DNA of 64,000 bases, from contig JAIOJX010000004.1 of the NCBI GenBank assembly GCA_022376925.1, positions 186,001 to 250,000 of the forward strand, read 5' to 3'. The translations under genes and the position numbers were made by a program. Position 1 is the first letter of the stretch. Every line of letters starts with the position of its first letter. Of the stretch, positions 10,272 through 21,876 are shown in pieces. The notes under the pieces were generated by a model. It was not told the DNA's origin. It did no database searches and saw only the letters and a program-made list of their open reading frames with translations. The DNA comes from Tragulus kanchil (Eukaryota > Chordata > Mammalia > Artiodactyla > Tragulidae).

Positions 10272-10847
10272 CATTTTCCCTACAAATACTCATTCATGAA
10301 CGCTATTATTCTGGCAATTGACCAATAGTTTAATGCATGTAGAGTGGTGAGGAGTGGTAATTTTAGTCTCCAGTAAGACTGCATTGTTATTTGGTCCATG
10401 AGCTTTTTATCAAACCAAAAGCTGTTGAATTTCCAATCTTGTTTTTTTTTTCCCCTCTGATGTCAACCATTAGGCTTCTCAAGTCAATTTTTCTAAGTCA
10501 TTATTTGAGGAAATACTCTTTGGACAACTGCAGAAGTTTGGCTGCTGTTGGTCTTGTTAAGGGCAACATTCTTTGCAGAAACATCAGCTAGGTGATTTCC
10601 TTTAGCTCCCAGAGATTTATGTTTAGAATGTCTTAAGATCTTCGTAACAGTAGAAGCAGCAGGTGAAAGTATTGGATCTACTAATTCCTGAAAATAGAGT
10701 CCATTTAAATTTTTATTTCTGTTGAAAATAAGGAAGCCATATTGTTTCTTCAACATTCAAAAACTGAGCTGCAGTACCAAAAATGTATTTCTCATCCACA
10801 AAATATTGACAGTTTTGCCCTTAACTAAAGTGAAAGCCCACATTTTT
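10270..10847 (-). pseudogene. Second copy of ERV pol RNase H end, antisense
   Basis: Repeats the pol stretch of 9177-9754 including the GNHLAD-bearing open stretch (10756-10493). It is present only because of duplication 4. Confidence 0.7.
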
Positions 10848-11132
10848 CTTGTTTAGTTGCCAAGTCATGTCCAACTCTTTTGCAACTCCGTGGACTGTAG
10901 GCCACCAAACTCCTCTGTCCATGGAATTTCCCAGGCAAGAATACTGAAAGAGATTGCCATTTCTTTCTCCAGGGAATCTTCTCGACTAAGAGGATATAAT
11001 TCAACCTGCTTGCCTGTAGTAGCCATAGGTAAAGATGCTGAAATTGAAGATTAAGAATTGTGTATGTCTTGATAAATGCATAAAGATATGGTATGTGTGT
11101 GTGTATGTGTGTTTGTGTGTGTAGTATGAATA

Positions 11133-11500
11133 GTAGTATAGTAGCAGGAATACTGTTCAGCCATAGAAAAGAATTAATGTCATTTGTGGCAACATGGAAA
11201 ACCTAGAGATTATTGTATAATGTGAAGTCAAACAGAAAGGAGGGAGGAGTTCTATATGATATCACTTATATGTGGAATCCAGATTGTGGTATAAATGACT
11301 TCTTTACAAAACAGAAACAGACCCACAGATATAGAGAACAAATTTACAGTTACCAAAGGGGAAAGGAGGTGGATAAATTAGGAGTTTGGGGTTAGTATTA
11401 TAAACTACACTATATAAAATAAATAAACAAGGTCCTACCATTTATATTACAGGAAACTATGTTCAATATCTTGAAGTAACTTTAAGCTGTCTTCATTTAA
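11133..11500 (+). mobile_element. LINE-1 3' end
   Basis: Same as 10040-10271 but continuing through cccacagatatagagaacaa, gggaaaggaggtggataaat, aaataaataaacaaggtcct and tatgttcaatatcttgaag. This is the L1 3' UTR of an old family. No intact target-site duplication was seen. Confidence 0.85.
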
Positions 11501-11559
11501 GGTAATTCATCCTCTGTGCAAGGGAGCTGGCTTACCAGATTAATTAAAACTGGAATGGA

Positions 11560-11834
11560 GGTCTTCCCTGGTGGTGCAGTGGGTAAAGAGTCTGTCTTGC
11601 AGTACAAGGGACACCAGTTTGATCACTGGCCTGGGAAGATCCCATGTGCCACGGAGTGGCTGGACCAGTGTGTCTAATTACTATCCAGCACTCTGGAGCA
11701 CATGTGCCCAGAGCCAGTGCTCTGTAACGAGAGAGGCCACTGCAATGAGAGACCCACACATGACAAAAAATAAAAAGATCAATGAAAATAAATATAAATT
11801 TAAAAAGAGGCATGATGGGGAAAAAGGAAAAAAA
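11560..11834 (+). mobile_element. CHR-type tRNA-Glu SINE with perfect 14-bp target-site duplication
   Basis: Head ggtcttccctggtggtgcag, B-box-like gtttgatcactgg and gggaagatcccatgtgccac mark the tRNA-derived SINE. The flanks AAAACTGGAATGGA at 11546-11559 and 11835-11848 are identical. The left target reads TT|AAAA, the classic L1 endonuclease nick site, so L1 machinery probably mobilised it. The tail differs from the 3938 element (tgacaaaaaataaaaagatc). Confidence 0.9.
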
Positions 11835-11848
11835 AAAACTGGAATGGA

Positions 11849-12115
11849 CATAGTTTTCCATTCCATCTTGCTAGTTTTCCCTAGGAGGGCAAGGTCCTGG
11901 TTTAGCCCATAATAACCCATTTTTAACATAAAGTTAAAAACTACTTAGGTGGAATCAGTGTCTGAAGGAAGACCAACATTTTCTTTAAAAATTATTTCAA
12001 ATTGATGCTCCTTCATTTGGAAGAGGGATGCAAAGGAAGGAATCCAGAAAGAAGATCCCTGGGGAGATGCCTGTTGTCTCTAGTAGCCTCCACTGCAGCA
12101 AGACCAGTGCAGAGG
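11849..12115. other. No recognised feature
   Basis: Single-copy sequence with short open frames only. No family, motif or repeat recognised. Confidence 0.5.
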
Positions 12116-12361
12116 ATGGCCAGCACCCACCTTTCAGATTCTCACACACTGTCTTCAGCTGCCCCAGAGGCAGAGGTTTCTTAGCCCCAGCCCTATCTCA
12201 CTGCCCAGACATTTCCTTGCCCAGTATTCCTTGCCTCCATTTGACATTTCTGACTTCTCTATCTCATCCAACGCTCAGATGACTCTACCCACTTTCTCCT
12301 CTTGCCCTAATGTGCCCCTACTCTCCCAACCTGCATATCCAGACTGCCTTGGTGAACTGAA

Positions 12362-12860
12362 AAAATTAATCTGCAGTTGATTGTAATAGTCATGACAAGA
12401 TTCATTGTATTTTTATGTGCAAGCCTGAGTTTTGTTTTAGTCAATAGGCTTTGGAAAAGCCCTAAAAATTACTGAATGAAAGCACCCAGTCATTGCCTTA
12501 GCCTAATCACATGATAAGCTAGTAGTCTGGTCTCTCTGTTGTTATCTTAGAGTACCTTGCAAAATGTTCCTAGATATTCATCCAGTGCTGGACTGGCCTT
12601 CAATGGCAAGCGTATAAGCCAACTACATAAGTCAGAGATACCAGGCTAATAGGTTTGAAGGACTGTGTTAAATTCCTCTGAAAATCTGTGAGAATCTTTA
12701 ATTACTTTGAGAAAATCTTTGACTGTGACTCACAGTTTAGCTTAAGTCCAGAAAATATGAGAAATTAAGAATTAGCCTCTGGATCTCAGAAAGCTTAGAT
12801 TTTTTTAACTTTAGGCTTTTTACTTTGTATTTAGGTAGAACCAATCAACAGTGTTATGGT
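12362..12860. other. Unassigned single-copy-type DNA
   Basis: AT-rich DNA, also present at 13448-13946 through duplication 5. No coding or repeat-family signal seen. Confidence 0.45.
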
Positions 12861-12861
12861 A

Positions 12862-13161
12862 GTTTCAGGTGAACAGGAAAGAGACTTAGCCTTGTATACA
12901 TTTATATCCATTCTCCCCCAAATTCCTCTCCCATCCAGGCTGCTACATAGCATTGAGCAGGGTTCCGTGCGCTATGCAATAGGTCTTTGTTGGTTATCCA
13001 TTTTAAATATAGCAATGTGTATATGACCTTCCCAAAGTCCCTAACTATTCCTTGCTCCAAGCAACCATGTTTGTTTTCTAAATCTGTGATTGTCTTTCTG
13101 TTTTGTAAGTTCATTTGTATAAATTCTTTTTGAATTCCACATATGAGGGGTAGCACATGAT
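12862..13161 (-). mobile_element. LINE-1 3' segment, antisense (copy cut by junction)
   Basis: Antisense L1 3' UTR/ORF2 end: tctcccccaaattcctctcc, ctacatagcattgagcaggg, tctttgttggttatccattt, ttgaattccacatatgaggg. This old L1 is broken off at the junction. Fuller copies are at 13948-14770 and 15151-15892. Confidence 0.85.
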
Positions 13162-13947
13162 TTTTTTCTGTCTTCTCTGTATTTGTCACATTCAATATTG
13201 TATGGCCAGCACCCACCTTTCAGATTCTCACACACTGTCTTCAGCTGCCCCAGAGGCAGAGGTTTCTTAGCCCCAGCCCTATCTCACTGCCCAGACATTT
13301 CCTTGCCCAGTATTCCTTGCCTCCATTTGACATTTCTGACTTCTCTATCTCATCCAACGCTCAGATGACTCTACCCACTTTCTCCTCTTGCCCTAATGTG
13401 CCCCTACTCTCCCAACCTGCATATCCAGACTGCCTTGGTGAACTGAAAAAATTAATCTGCAGTTGATTGTAATAGTCATGACAAGATTCATTGTATTTTT
13501 ATGTGCAAGCCTGAGTTTTGTTTTAGTCAATAGGCTTTGGAAAAGCCCTAAAAATTACTGAATGAAAGCACCCAGTCATTGCCTTAGCCTAATCACATGA
13601 TAAGCTAGTAGTCTGGTCTCTCTGTTGTTATCTTAGAGTACCTTGCAAAATGTTCCTAGATATTCATCCAGTGCTGGACTGGCCTTCAATGGCAAGCGTA
13701 TAAGCCAACTACATAAGTCAGAGATACCAGGCTAATAGGTTTGAAGGACTGTGTTAAATTCCTCTGAAAATCTGTGAGAATCTTTAATTACTTTGAGAAA
13801 ATCTTTGACTGTGACTCACAGTTTAGCTTAAGTCCAGAAAATATGAGAAATTAAGAATTAGCCTCTGGATCTCAGAAAGCTTAGATTTTTTTAACTTTAG
13901 GCTTTTTACTTTGTATTTAGGTAGAACCAATCAACAGTGTTATGGTA

Positions 13948-14770
13948 GTTTCAGGTGAACAGGAAAGAGACTTAGCCTTGTATACATTTATATCCATTCT
14001 CCCCCAAATTCCTCTCCCATCCAGGCTGCTACATAGCATTGAGCAGGGTTCCGTGCGCTATGCAATAGGTCTTTGTTGGTTATCCATTTTAAATATAGCA
14101 ATGTGTATATGACCTTCCCAAAGTCCCTAACTATTCCTTGCTCCAAGCAACCATGTTTGTTTTCTAAATCTGTGATTGTCTTTCTGTTTTGTAAGTTCAT
14201 TTGTATAAATTCTTTTTGAATTCCACATATGAGGGGTAGCACATGATCTTTCTCCTTCTCTGATTACTTCACTCAGTATAGTACTCTCTAGGTCCATCCA
14301 TGTTGGTGCAAATGGGATTATTTTTTATTATTTTTTGATGATTGAGTAATATTCCATTATATACATATACCACATCACAGTGTTTCAGTGAACATTGGGG
14401 TGCATGTATCCTTTCTGATCACAGTTTTCTCCAGATATATGCCTATGACATGTGGTGGCTCTGTGTTTAGTTTGTTCTTTTTCTTTCTTTTTTTAATGTT
14501 TAGTTTTTTAAGGAACCTCCATACTGTCCTCCATCATGGCTGTACAAATTTACATTCCTGCCAACAGTGCAGAGGAGTTCCCTTCTCTCCATAACCTCTC
14601 CAGCATTTATTATTTGTGGACTGTGTGTTGATAGCCATTCTGATCAGTGTGAGGTGATATCTCATGGTAGTTTTGATTTAAATTTCTCTAATAACTAGCA
14701 GTGTTGAATATCTTCATGTGCCTATTGGCCATCTGTGTGTCCTCTATGGAGAAATATCTATTTAGATCTC
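13948..14770 (-). mobile_element. LINE-1 3' segment, antisense
   Basis: Continues from the 3' UTR into the end of ORF2 read antisense: gtccatccatgttggtgcaa, taatattccattatatacat, ccatactgtcctccatcatg, acattcctgccaacagtgca, ggccatctgtgtgtcctcta. About 820 bases, 5' truncated and riddled with stops. Confidence 0.9.
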
Positions 14771-16194
14771 TCAGAATGCTTAATTATAAAGTAACATTTC
14801 TGATAAGTTCAGTGGAAAAGAAAGTGATGTAATTTTCTGAGAAAAAGAAAAGTTTAGCGAGAGAATTATTATAAAGGAACTGAGGGTATACAGGTGTAGG
14901 TGGCATAGAAGGAAAGGAGGAGGATGGGACCAGAGTCAGGGCTTGGAAGGAGTTGAGGGAGAGAGAGAGGGCTGTGTTGGCACTAGAGGTGGATCCAGGG
15001 GCAGAGGAGCCAGTGAGGAAAGGCTTGTAGCTTTTGGAGCCATGTTCACATTCTTTAATCCTTTCTTTGCATAGAAGGAACAGGAAAGGAAAAGGAATTG
15101 TTTGAGAAACCTAGAGTCAGGGCTTGAACGGAGTTGCCCCAAAAGCGGTGCTACATAGCATTGAGCAGGGTTCCGTGCGCTATGCAATAGGTCTTTGTTG
15201 GTTATCCATTTTAAATATAGCAATGTGTATATGACCTTCCCAAAGTCCCTAACTATTCCTTGCTCCAAGCAACCATGTTTGTTTTCTAAATCTGTGATTG
15301 TCTTTCTGTTTTGTAAGTTCATTTGTATAAATTCTTTTTGAATTCCACATATGAGGGGTAGCACATGATCTTTCTCCTTCTCTGATTACTTCACTCAGTA
15401 TAGTACTCTCTAGGTCCATCCATGTTGGTGCAAATGGGATTATTTTTTATTATTTTTTGATGATTGAGTAATATTCCATTATATACATATACCACATCAC
15501 AGTGTTTCAGTGAACATTGGGGTGCATGTATCCTTTCTGATCACAGTTTTCTCCAGATATATGCCTATGACATGTGGTGGCTCTGTGTTTAGTTTGTTCT
15601 TTTTCTTTCTTTTTTTAATGTTTAGTTTTTTAAGGAACCTCCATACTGTCCTCCATCATGGCTGTACAAATTTACATTCCTGCCAACAGTGCAGAGGAGT
15701 TCCCTTCTCTCCATAACCTCTCCAGCATTTATTATTTGTGGACTGTGTGTTGATAGCCATTCTGATCAGTGTGAGGTGATATCTCATGGTAGTTTTGATT
15801 TAAATTTCTCTAATAACTAGCAGTGTTGAATATCTTCATGTGCCTATTGGCCATCTGTGTGTCCTCTATGGAGAAATATCTATTTAGATCTCTCAGAATG
15901 CTTAATTATAAAGTAACATTTCTGATAAGTTCAGTGGAAAAGAAAGTGATGTAATTTTCTGAGAAAAAAGAAAAGTTTAGCGAGAGAATTATTATAAAGG
16001 AACTGAGGGTATACAGGTGTAGGTGGCATAGAAGGAAAGGAGGAGGATGGGACCAGAGTCAGGGCTTGGAAGGAGTTGAGGGAGAGAGAGAGAGAGATGA
16101 TGGCACTAGAGGTGGATCCAGGGGCAGAGGAGCCAGTGAGGAAAGGCTTGTAGCTTTTGGAGCCATGTTCACATTCTTTAATCCTTTCTTTGCA
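14029..16194 (+). repeat. Tandem duplication 6 (14029-15072 = 15151-16194, offset 1122)
   Basis: Copies differ mainly in a (GA)n run (gagagagagggctgtg versus gagagagagagatgat) and an A-run. The first 219 bases (14029-14247) are also in duplication 5, giving three copies (12943-13161, 14029-14247, 15151-15369). Bases 15073-15150 are filler. Confidence 0.97.
15151..15892 (-). mobile_element. LINE-1 3' segment, antisense (duplicate)
   Basis: Duplicate of 14029-14770 from duplication 6. Not an independent insertion. Confidence 0.85.
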
Positions 16195-16346
16195 TCAGTT
16201 AGTTAATCCTTTTTTTGCAGAGAAAGACAGTTTTAGACTCCTAATATAGTTCTGAAATCCTCAAAATACACATTGAAAGAGACATTCTATTTAGTTTGAG
16301 AAACTGTAGAGCTATGGTAGTTCAATTTAGTTTTAAGAAAGCTAAG

Positions 16347-16515
16347 TGTGGGAAATTCCCTGGTGGTCCAGTGGCTAAGACTCCACACTCTCAATGCAGG
16401 GGCCCGGGTTTGATCCCTGGTAACTAGATCCCAAATGCCACGTGAAGATCGAAGAGTCCATGTGCTGTAAAATAAGACTCAGCAAAGCCAAACAAATAAA
16501 TTTTAAAAAAGAAAA
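16347..16515 (+). mobile_element. CHR-like tRNA-Glu SINE, short type
   Basis: The head ttccctggtggtccagtggc, taagactccacactctcaat, B-box-like gggtttgatccctgg, and the tail aaagccaaacaaataaattt are typical of the artiodactyl tRNA-Glu SINE that ends in an (AAATA)n-type tail. It differs in body from the elements at 3938 and 50413. Confidence 0.8.
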
Positions 16516-16603
16516 ATAGATTTGAGTATTTTAATAGTTCCTCTTAATGACCACTGATATTCTAAATTGCCTTTGGTTACGTTGGTCCATTTAGTTACTG
16601 TGG

Positions 16604-17209
16604 TTTTTAAACATAAAATTAACTCAAATCCCTGAAAAGGGAGGGCCTACAAAGTACTTAGACAACTGGGATGCAATTTTCAGAGCTATTTCTCTAGAGT
16701 AACAGAATGATTTTCAAACCACCTAAACAGTCTATAGTTCAAGCGGTGATAATTCAAACAATTCAGATATCTCTAATATCCTGTAGGCTTAATACTAGCC
16801 ATTTCCAAGAGAGCAATCTGGAACTTAACTGAAAGCGTCTCAGTTCAGTCCCCATAGAACAGCCTTCACTCCAAAAATCATATGTCACGAAGGCCAAACC
16901 AGTCCCAAACCAGTCCCAACTGGAACAATCTGATTTCAAAGTGCCAAATGAGTGCTTTCATATAGATCAGGGCCTTAACTAGACAAGATGAAACCTGAAA
17001 ATAGACCTTAAATAAAACCAAGTGAACTTCAAAATGTAAAGAGAAGCTTGGATCCAAAAGAGACATCTCTTTAAATTCTGGGATCAAGGAGAAAAGCCAT
17101 GAGGAATGCTGGGCTCAGTATGTATAATGCACCTGTTTTTCACCAGCCCTGGAGTTACTGAAAATAGTCTCTAAATTCCTGTACATACCACCAAAATGTT
17201 GACCTAAAA
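16604..17209. other. Unassigned DNA (copy 2 at 17716-18321)
   Basis: Single-copy-type sequence with no recognised family. It is doubled by duplication 7. Confidence 0.45.
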
Positions 17210-17585
17210 TAGACTGATAGCTATTTCCCCAGCAAAAATGGGTTTACTGGGGATTAGAATTGCAATTTGGGGTCTGAATCCATGGCTAGCAAGCCATGTG
17301 CAAATGCCCACACAGCAAGGAGAGGCAAATCTTTTATAGAGGGGGAAAGGAGGAAGAGAGGCTGGTAATAAACAGTGTCCATGGATTTTAATGGACTGGG
17401 TTGTTGCTAGGAATGAAGAGGAGTCTTTCTTCTCTATGTTGGGCTCTGCTATTGTTGCAGAGCGTGATAGCTTCCCTTCTGTTTTCCCAACTCCATTTAA
17501 TTGATGTGTTGGTTTATTAATTTTTTACACCTTTGATCCATCAAAGTTGTATTCCTTAGGATGATACCTTAGATTTTATTAGACA
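17210..17585 (-). mobile_element. ERV LTR, antisense
   Basis: Blocks gctatttccccagcaaaaat, gggtttactggggattagaa, gttgcagagcgtgatagctt and atttaattgatgtgttggtt appear in the same order as in the LTR at 6515-6870. The antisense polyA-type gggtttactgg lies near its left end. No internal retroviral sequence adjoins, so it is probably solo. Confidence 0.6.
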
Positions 17586-17602
17586 TCCCTAATACTCAGC
17601 AG

Positions 17603-17720
17603 TGGTTCCCAGGTGGCTGTGTGGTAAAGAATCCACCTTCCAATGCAGGAGATGCAAGCTCTATCCCTGGGTCAGGAAGATCCCATGGAAAAGGAAATGG
17701 CAACCCACTCCAGTATTTTT
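17603..17720 (+). mobile_element. Bov-tA SINE, cut at junction
   Basis: Head tggttcccaggtggctgtgt, tatccctgggtcaggaagat, and aatggcaacccactccagta are present, but the element stops at the duplication junction. The full version is 18715-18905. Confidence 0.88.
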
Positions 17721-18321
17721 AAACATAAAATTAACTCAAATCCCTGAAAAGGGAGGGCCTACAAAGTACTTAGACAACTGGGATGCAATTTTCAGAGCTA
17801 TTTCTCTAGAGTAACAGAATGATTTTCAAACCACCTAAACAGTCTATAGTTCAAGCGGTGATAATTCAAACAATTCAGATATCTCTAATATCCTGTAGGC
17901 TTAATACTAGCCATTTCCAAGAGAGCAATCTGGAACTTAACTGAAAGCGTCTCAGTTCAGTCCCCATAGAACAGCCTTCACTCCAAAAATCATATGTCAC
18001 GAAGGCCAAACCAGTCCCAAACCAGTCCCAACTGGAACAATCTGATTTCAAAGTGCCAAATGAGTGCTTTCATATAGATCAGGGCCTTAACTAGACAAGA
18101 TGAAACCTGAAAATAGACCTTAAATAAAACCAAGTGAACTTCAAAATGTAAAGAGAAGCTTGGATCCAAAAGAGACATCTCTTTAAATTCTGGGATCAAG
18201 GAGAAAAGCCATGAGGAATGCTGGGCTCAGTATGTATAATGCACCTGTTTTTCACCAGCCCTGGAGTTACTGAAAATAGTCTCTAAATTCCTGTACATAC
18301 CACCAAAATGTTGACCTAAAA

Positions 18322-18697
18322 TAGACTGATAGCTATTTCCCCAGCAAAAATGGGTTTACTGGGGATTAGAATTGCAATTTGGGGTCTGAATCCATGGCTA
18401 GCAAGCCATGTGCAAATGCCCACACAGCAAGGAGAGGCAAATCTTTTATAGAGGGGGAAAGGAGGAAGAGAGGCTGGTAATAAACAGTGTCCATGGATTT
18501 TAATGGACTGGGTTGTTGCTAGGAATGAAGAGGAGTCTTTCTTCTCTATGTTGGGCTCTGCTATTGTTGCAGAGCGTGATAGCTTCCCTTCTGTTTTCCC
18601 AACTCCATTTAATTGATGTGTTGGTTTATTAATTTTTTACACCTTTGATCCATCAAAGTTGTATTCCTTAGGATGATACCTTAGATTTTATTAGACA
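18322..18697 (-). mobile_element. ERV LTR, antisense (duplicate)
   Basis: Exact repeat of 17210-17585 through duplication 7. Confidence 0.6.
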
Positions 18698-18714
18698 TCC
18701 CTAATACTCAGCAG

Positions 18715-18905
18715 TGGTTCCCAGGTGGCTGTGTGGTAAAGAATCCACCTTCCAATGCAGGAGATGCAAGCTCTATCCCTGGGTCGGGAAGATCCCATGG
18801 AAAAGGAAATGGCAACCCACTCCAGTATTTTTGCCAGGAGAATCTCATGGACAAAGGAACCTGATGGGCTACAGTCCATGGGGTCATGACTTATGTGACT
18901 GAACA
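18715..18905 (+). mobile_element. Bov-tA SINE
   Basis: Contains the tRNA-like head, ccctgggtcgggaagatccc, ggcaacccactccagtattt, ccaggagaatctcatggaca and gggctacagtccatggggtc, with a ctgaacaata tail. This is close to a full Bov-tA. Confidence 0.92.
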
Positions 18906-19545
18906 ATACATAACAGGGTTACTGTTATTACTAATTATGGACACAAGAGGGAGCTAAAAGATCTTGCTTTTGGTTCTTTAGGCCCAAATGTAGACTAATA
19001 ATGTTGCTTAATGCCATTTCCATTTTCAGAAAAGAACTTTGAAGACCTAACTCAGGAAAATCTTGAGAGAAAGAATGGAAATGCAACCTAATATCAAATG
19101 TTTAGATTGTAAGGTTAATTGAGGTATAGTCCCAGTGCTACTGATGATTTAGTATCATTTTAGATGAATGTAATAGAATTTCATTTCTGGAAAGAACATG
19201 TGTTATTATCTTTCCTTTTCTTCTTTCCTGCTCCCCTCACTCCTCTCCCTCCTCCCTTCCTTCCTATGACCAGGAACACTTGTTACACACAATCTTTTCC
19301 ACTCAGAAAAAGTAGACACAACATAAGCAGAACTGTTTTTATTGAAGTGGAAATAAGATGCTGTTTACTATTTGATCCTTTACAGAAAAAAAGTTTTCTA
19401 ATTCTTATTCTAGATGCTTTTGTTGACTCATTGAAATGAAGCTAATATATTAACATTTTGATTACTATTTAGAAAGTCTAATTATTTAGAAACTTTTTTG
19501 TGGTATGCTTTATGCTGTATATAATATATTCAGGTTGAATATTTG
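18906..19545. other. Unassigned DNA
   Basis: Includes a pyrimidine-rich patch (19210-19265) and no recognised family. Open frames are short and unremarkable. Confidence 0.45.
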
Positions 19546-19758
19546 GGTTTCCCAGGTGGCTCGGCAGTAAAGAATCTGCCTGTCAATGCAAGAGATGTGG
19601 ATTCAATCCCTGGGTCAGGAAGATTCCCTAGAGAAGGAAATGTCAACCTACTCCAGTATTCTTTCCTTTGAAATCCCATGAACAGCGGGGCCTAGTGGGC
19701 TACAGTCCATGGAATTGCAAGAGTTGAACATGACTTAGCGACTAAACAACAACAACGA
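19546..19758 (+). mobile_element. Bov-tA SINE
   Basis: gggtttcccaggtggctcgg, aaagaatctgcctgtcaatg, gattcaatccctgggtcagg, aacctactccagtattcttt, gggctacagtccatggaatt and cttagcgactaaacaacaac follow each other in the Bov-tA order. Confidence 0.93.
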
Positions 19759-20477
19759 ATGTATTCTTTATAAAAAAAATAAAATAAAAATAGACATAAT
19801 TTTGTATTAATTCTTTTGGAAACCACTCTAGTTTAACTGTATTGTTTTACATATGAGAAGAATAAAATCTGGAGTGGTAAATGATTGTTTAAGCACCCAA
19901 AGCAAGTTACTGGCCAATCAGCTACAGGCTTCTGCCCCTTTCACTGTATCATTTTAGAAACATGCACACCCCATCTTTTGCTGTCCTTCAGCTTGGGCTT
20001 TCTGAAGTAAAGCTCACCTGTGGTGACTTCAGATTCTATTTATCACTAGATATACTTCTGGGTAATACATTCACAAGCCTTTTTCCTTGTCTTATGGATT
20101 TTGGTATACTCTGGTTACATGAGTGCTTTCTGGGCTCCAGCAAAAGGTGGAAGTATATCCTAAATTTATCCCAGATGTCTTCTCTGAGCTTGTGAATATG
20201 CCAAATACAGATGAAGTAGAGATCTGCACACACACTGCATGGTAAAGGTATCTTTTGCTTTAGGAATGTGTTGCTGGGAACATGATCAGAAAAGTTTAAG
20301 TGGTTGACTTTGGACTTTCCTAGTTGTGATGACACAGCTTATTTAGGAAAGTCATTATGTCAAGAGGGACACACAAAAATTGTACACATTCAAAAAGAGG
20401 TCCAGGTCCATGACTGTAAAGAAGAGTAGAAGGAACTGTGTTGTAACCTAGCTTTGGAACCCAAATAATTCTCTTCA
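19759..20477. other. Unassigned DNA
   Basis: No recognised repeat family or coding signal. Confidence 0.45.
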
Positions 20478-20745
20478 GATACCTTAATGACTGTCCTGGG
20501 AAAGGTGGAACTTTTAACTATTTCATAAGTCCACATCTAAGACTTATGGGTAGAATTTGCTGGCATTTAGGCTTGGATTCACTAGTTAGAGATGTCTAAT
20601 GATGAACTGGATATTCTTTAGACTTCAACATCAGAGAGATATGGGTATAATTCCTAGCTTCATCTACTATTGCCTGGGAATTGTGGTCATGGAGGACAAT
20701 AGTATATTGCAATATTGTATATATAATTGTATACATATGTATATG

Positions 20746-20780
<35 letters not shown>

Positions 20781-21845
20781 TTTTTTTCCCTACATCCCTT
20801 AAACCTCATGCATCCACTTCCAGTTCATACTGTCAGGATTCTGAAAATCAAGGCTGTTAAAAGACTTTGAGAGACAGGGTTTTGAGTCTGGCTTTTAGAA
20901 TCAAAGGCCAGAATGTCTGGAAGAAAACAGAAAATAAAGTATATGTTGAAATAGTAGGTTTGGAAATATAGAGTAAGGGTCAAAGAGCACTGAACCCTAT
21001 TATCAAATAGAAATGCCTAGAACTTAAGGTGTGGAGGCCAGGCAGTGTTGAGGGAGGAGATTTGTGGAGCCTAGCTTTCCTAGAGCTCACCTAAGGGAAT
21101 GAGATGGGGCACTGTGGAATTGGCATTAAGACCCATCAACTAACAACAGGTAGACATCAGCTGTCCCAAGATGAAAGTCAGATCATTAATGCACATCATG
21201 AGTTTACATTAGGCATTTGGACCAGTGTTGTCAATGATCAATGCCATAGTATCCTCATTACATCTTATTAAGACCTCCTAATGAAACACTAGAAGAGTTA
21301 TGGTCATTGTCCTCTGAGAGTTACAGTTCTTTGGGTCCAAAACTTTGCTTAGATCTATTCTACTTTCCTTCTGTGGAAACAGCTCTTGTTTACCAGGTTT
21401 ATTCTAAGATGTTGCTGAGATGGCAAGAGGTCTTCTGACACCCATAGGAGAGATGGTATGGAAGGGAAGCCTCACATCAGTACCTTGGTAGGAATGAATA
21501 GAACTGGTTTGAGACCCCGTCTACTCCACCTCAGTTGCATTAAAAACAATTTCAGTTGCATGTTTTTTCCTTCCATGTGATACCTTAATGACTGTCCTGG
21601 GAAAGGTGGAACTTTAACTATTTCATAAGTCCACATCTAAGACTTATGGGTAGAATTTGCTGGCATTTAGGCTTGGATTCACTAGTTAGAGATGTCTAAT
21701 GATGAACTGGATATTCTTTAGACTTCAACATCAGAGAGATATGGGTATAATTCCTAGCTTCATCTACTATTGCCTGGGAATTGTGGTCATGGAGGACAAT
21801 AGTATATTGCAATATTGTATATATAATTGTATACATATGTATATG

Positions 21846-21876
<31 letters not shown>

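Larger units (their letters stand above)
9177..11379 (+). repeat. Tandem duplication 4 (9177-10271 = 10270-11379, offset 1093 rising to 1108)
   Basis: The unit spans pol RNase H remnant, a Bov-tA, a TG microsatellite and an L1 3' end. Its first 98 bases (9177-9274) also lie in duplication 3, so they occur three times (8088-8185, 9177-9274, 10270-10367). Near its end copy 1 reads aaaacaggccccgatatcaa where copy 2 reads aaaacagaaacagacccaca. The difference is confined to the last 60 bases before the junction. Confidence 0.96.
12116..14247 (+). repeat. Tandem duplication 5 (12116-13161 = 13202-14247, offset 1086)
   Basis: Copies are essentially identical over 1,046 bases. After cacatgat the first copy continues with filler (13162-13201: ttttttctgtcttctctgta and more), which looks like a garbled version of the true continuation in copy 2 (ctttctccttctctgattac). 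Confidence 0.97.
16604..18832 (+). repeat. Tandem duplication 7 (16604-17720 = 17716-18832, offset 1112)
   Basis: Two copies, virtually identical, join without filler. The run ttttt at 17716-17720 is shared by the end of copy 1 and the start of copy 2. Copy 1 ends inside a Bov-tA after cactccagtattttt, and copy 2 carries on into the rest of that Bov-tA. Confidence 0.98.

Noticed and set aside
14936..15364. 142-codon minus-strand open stretch
   Set aside because: It crosses a duplication junction and filler and combines L1 3' sequence with unrelated DNA, so it is an artefact of the join.
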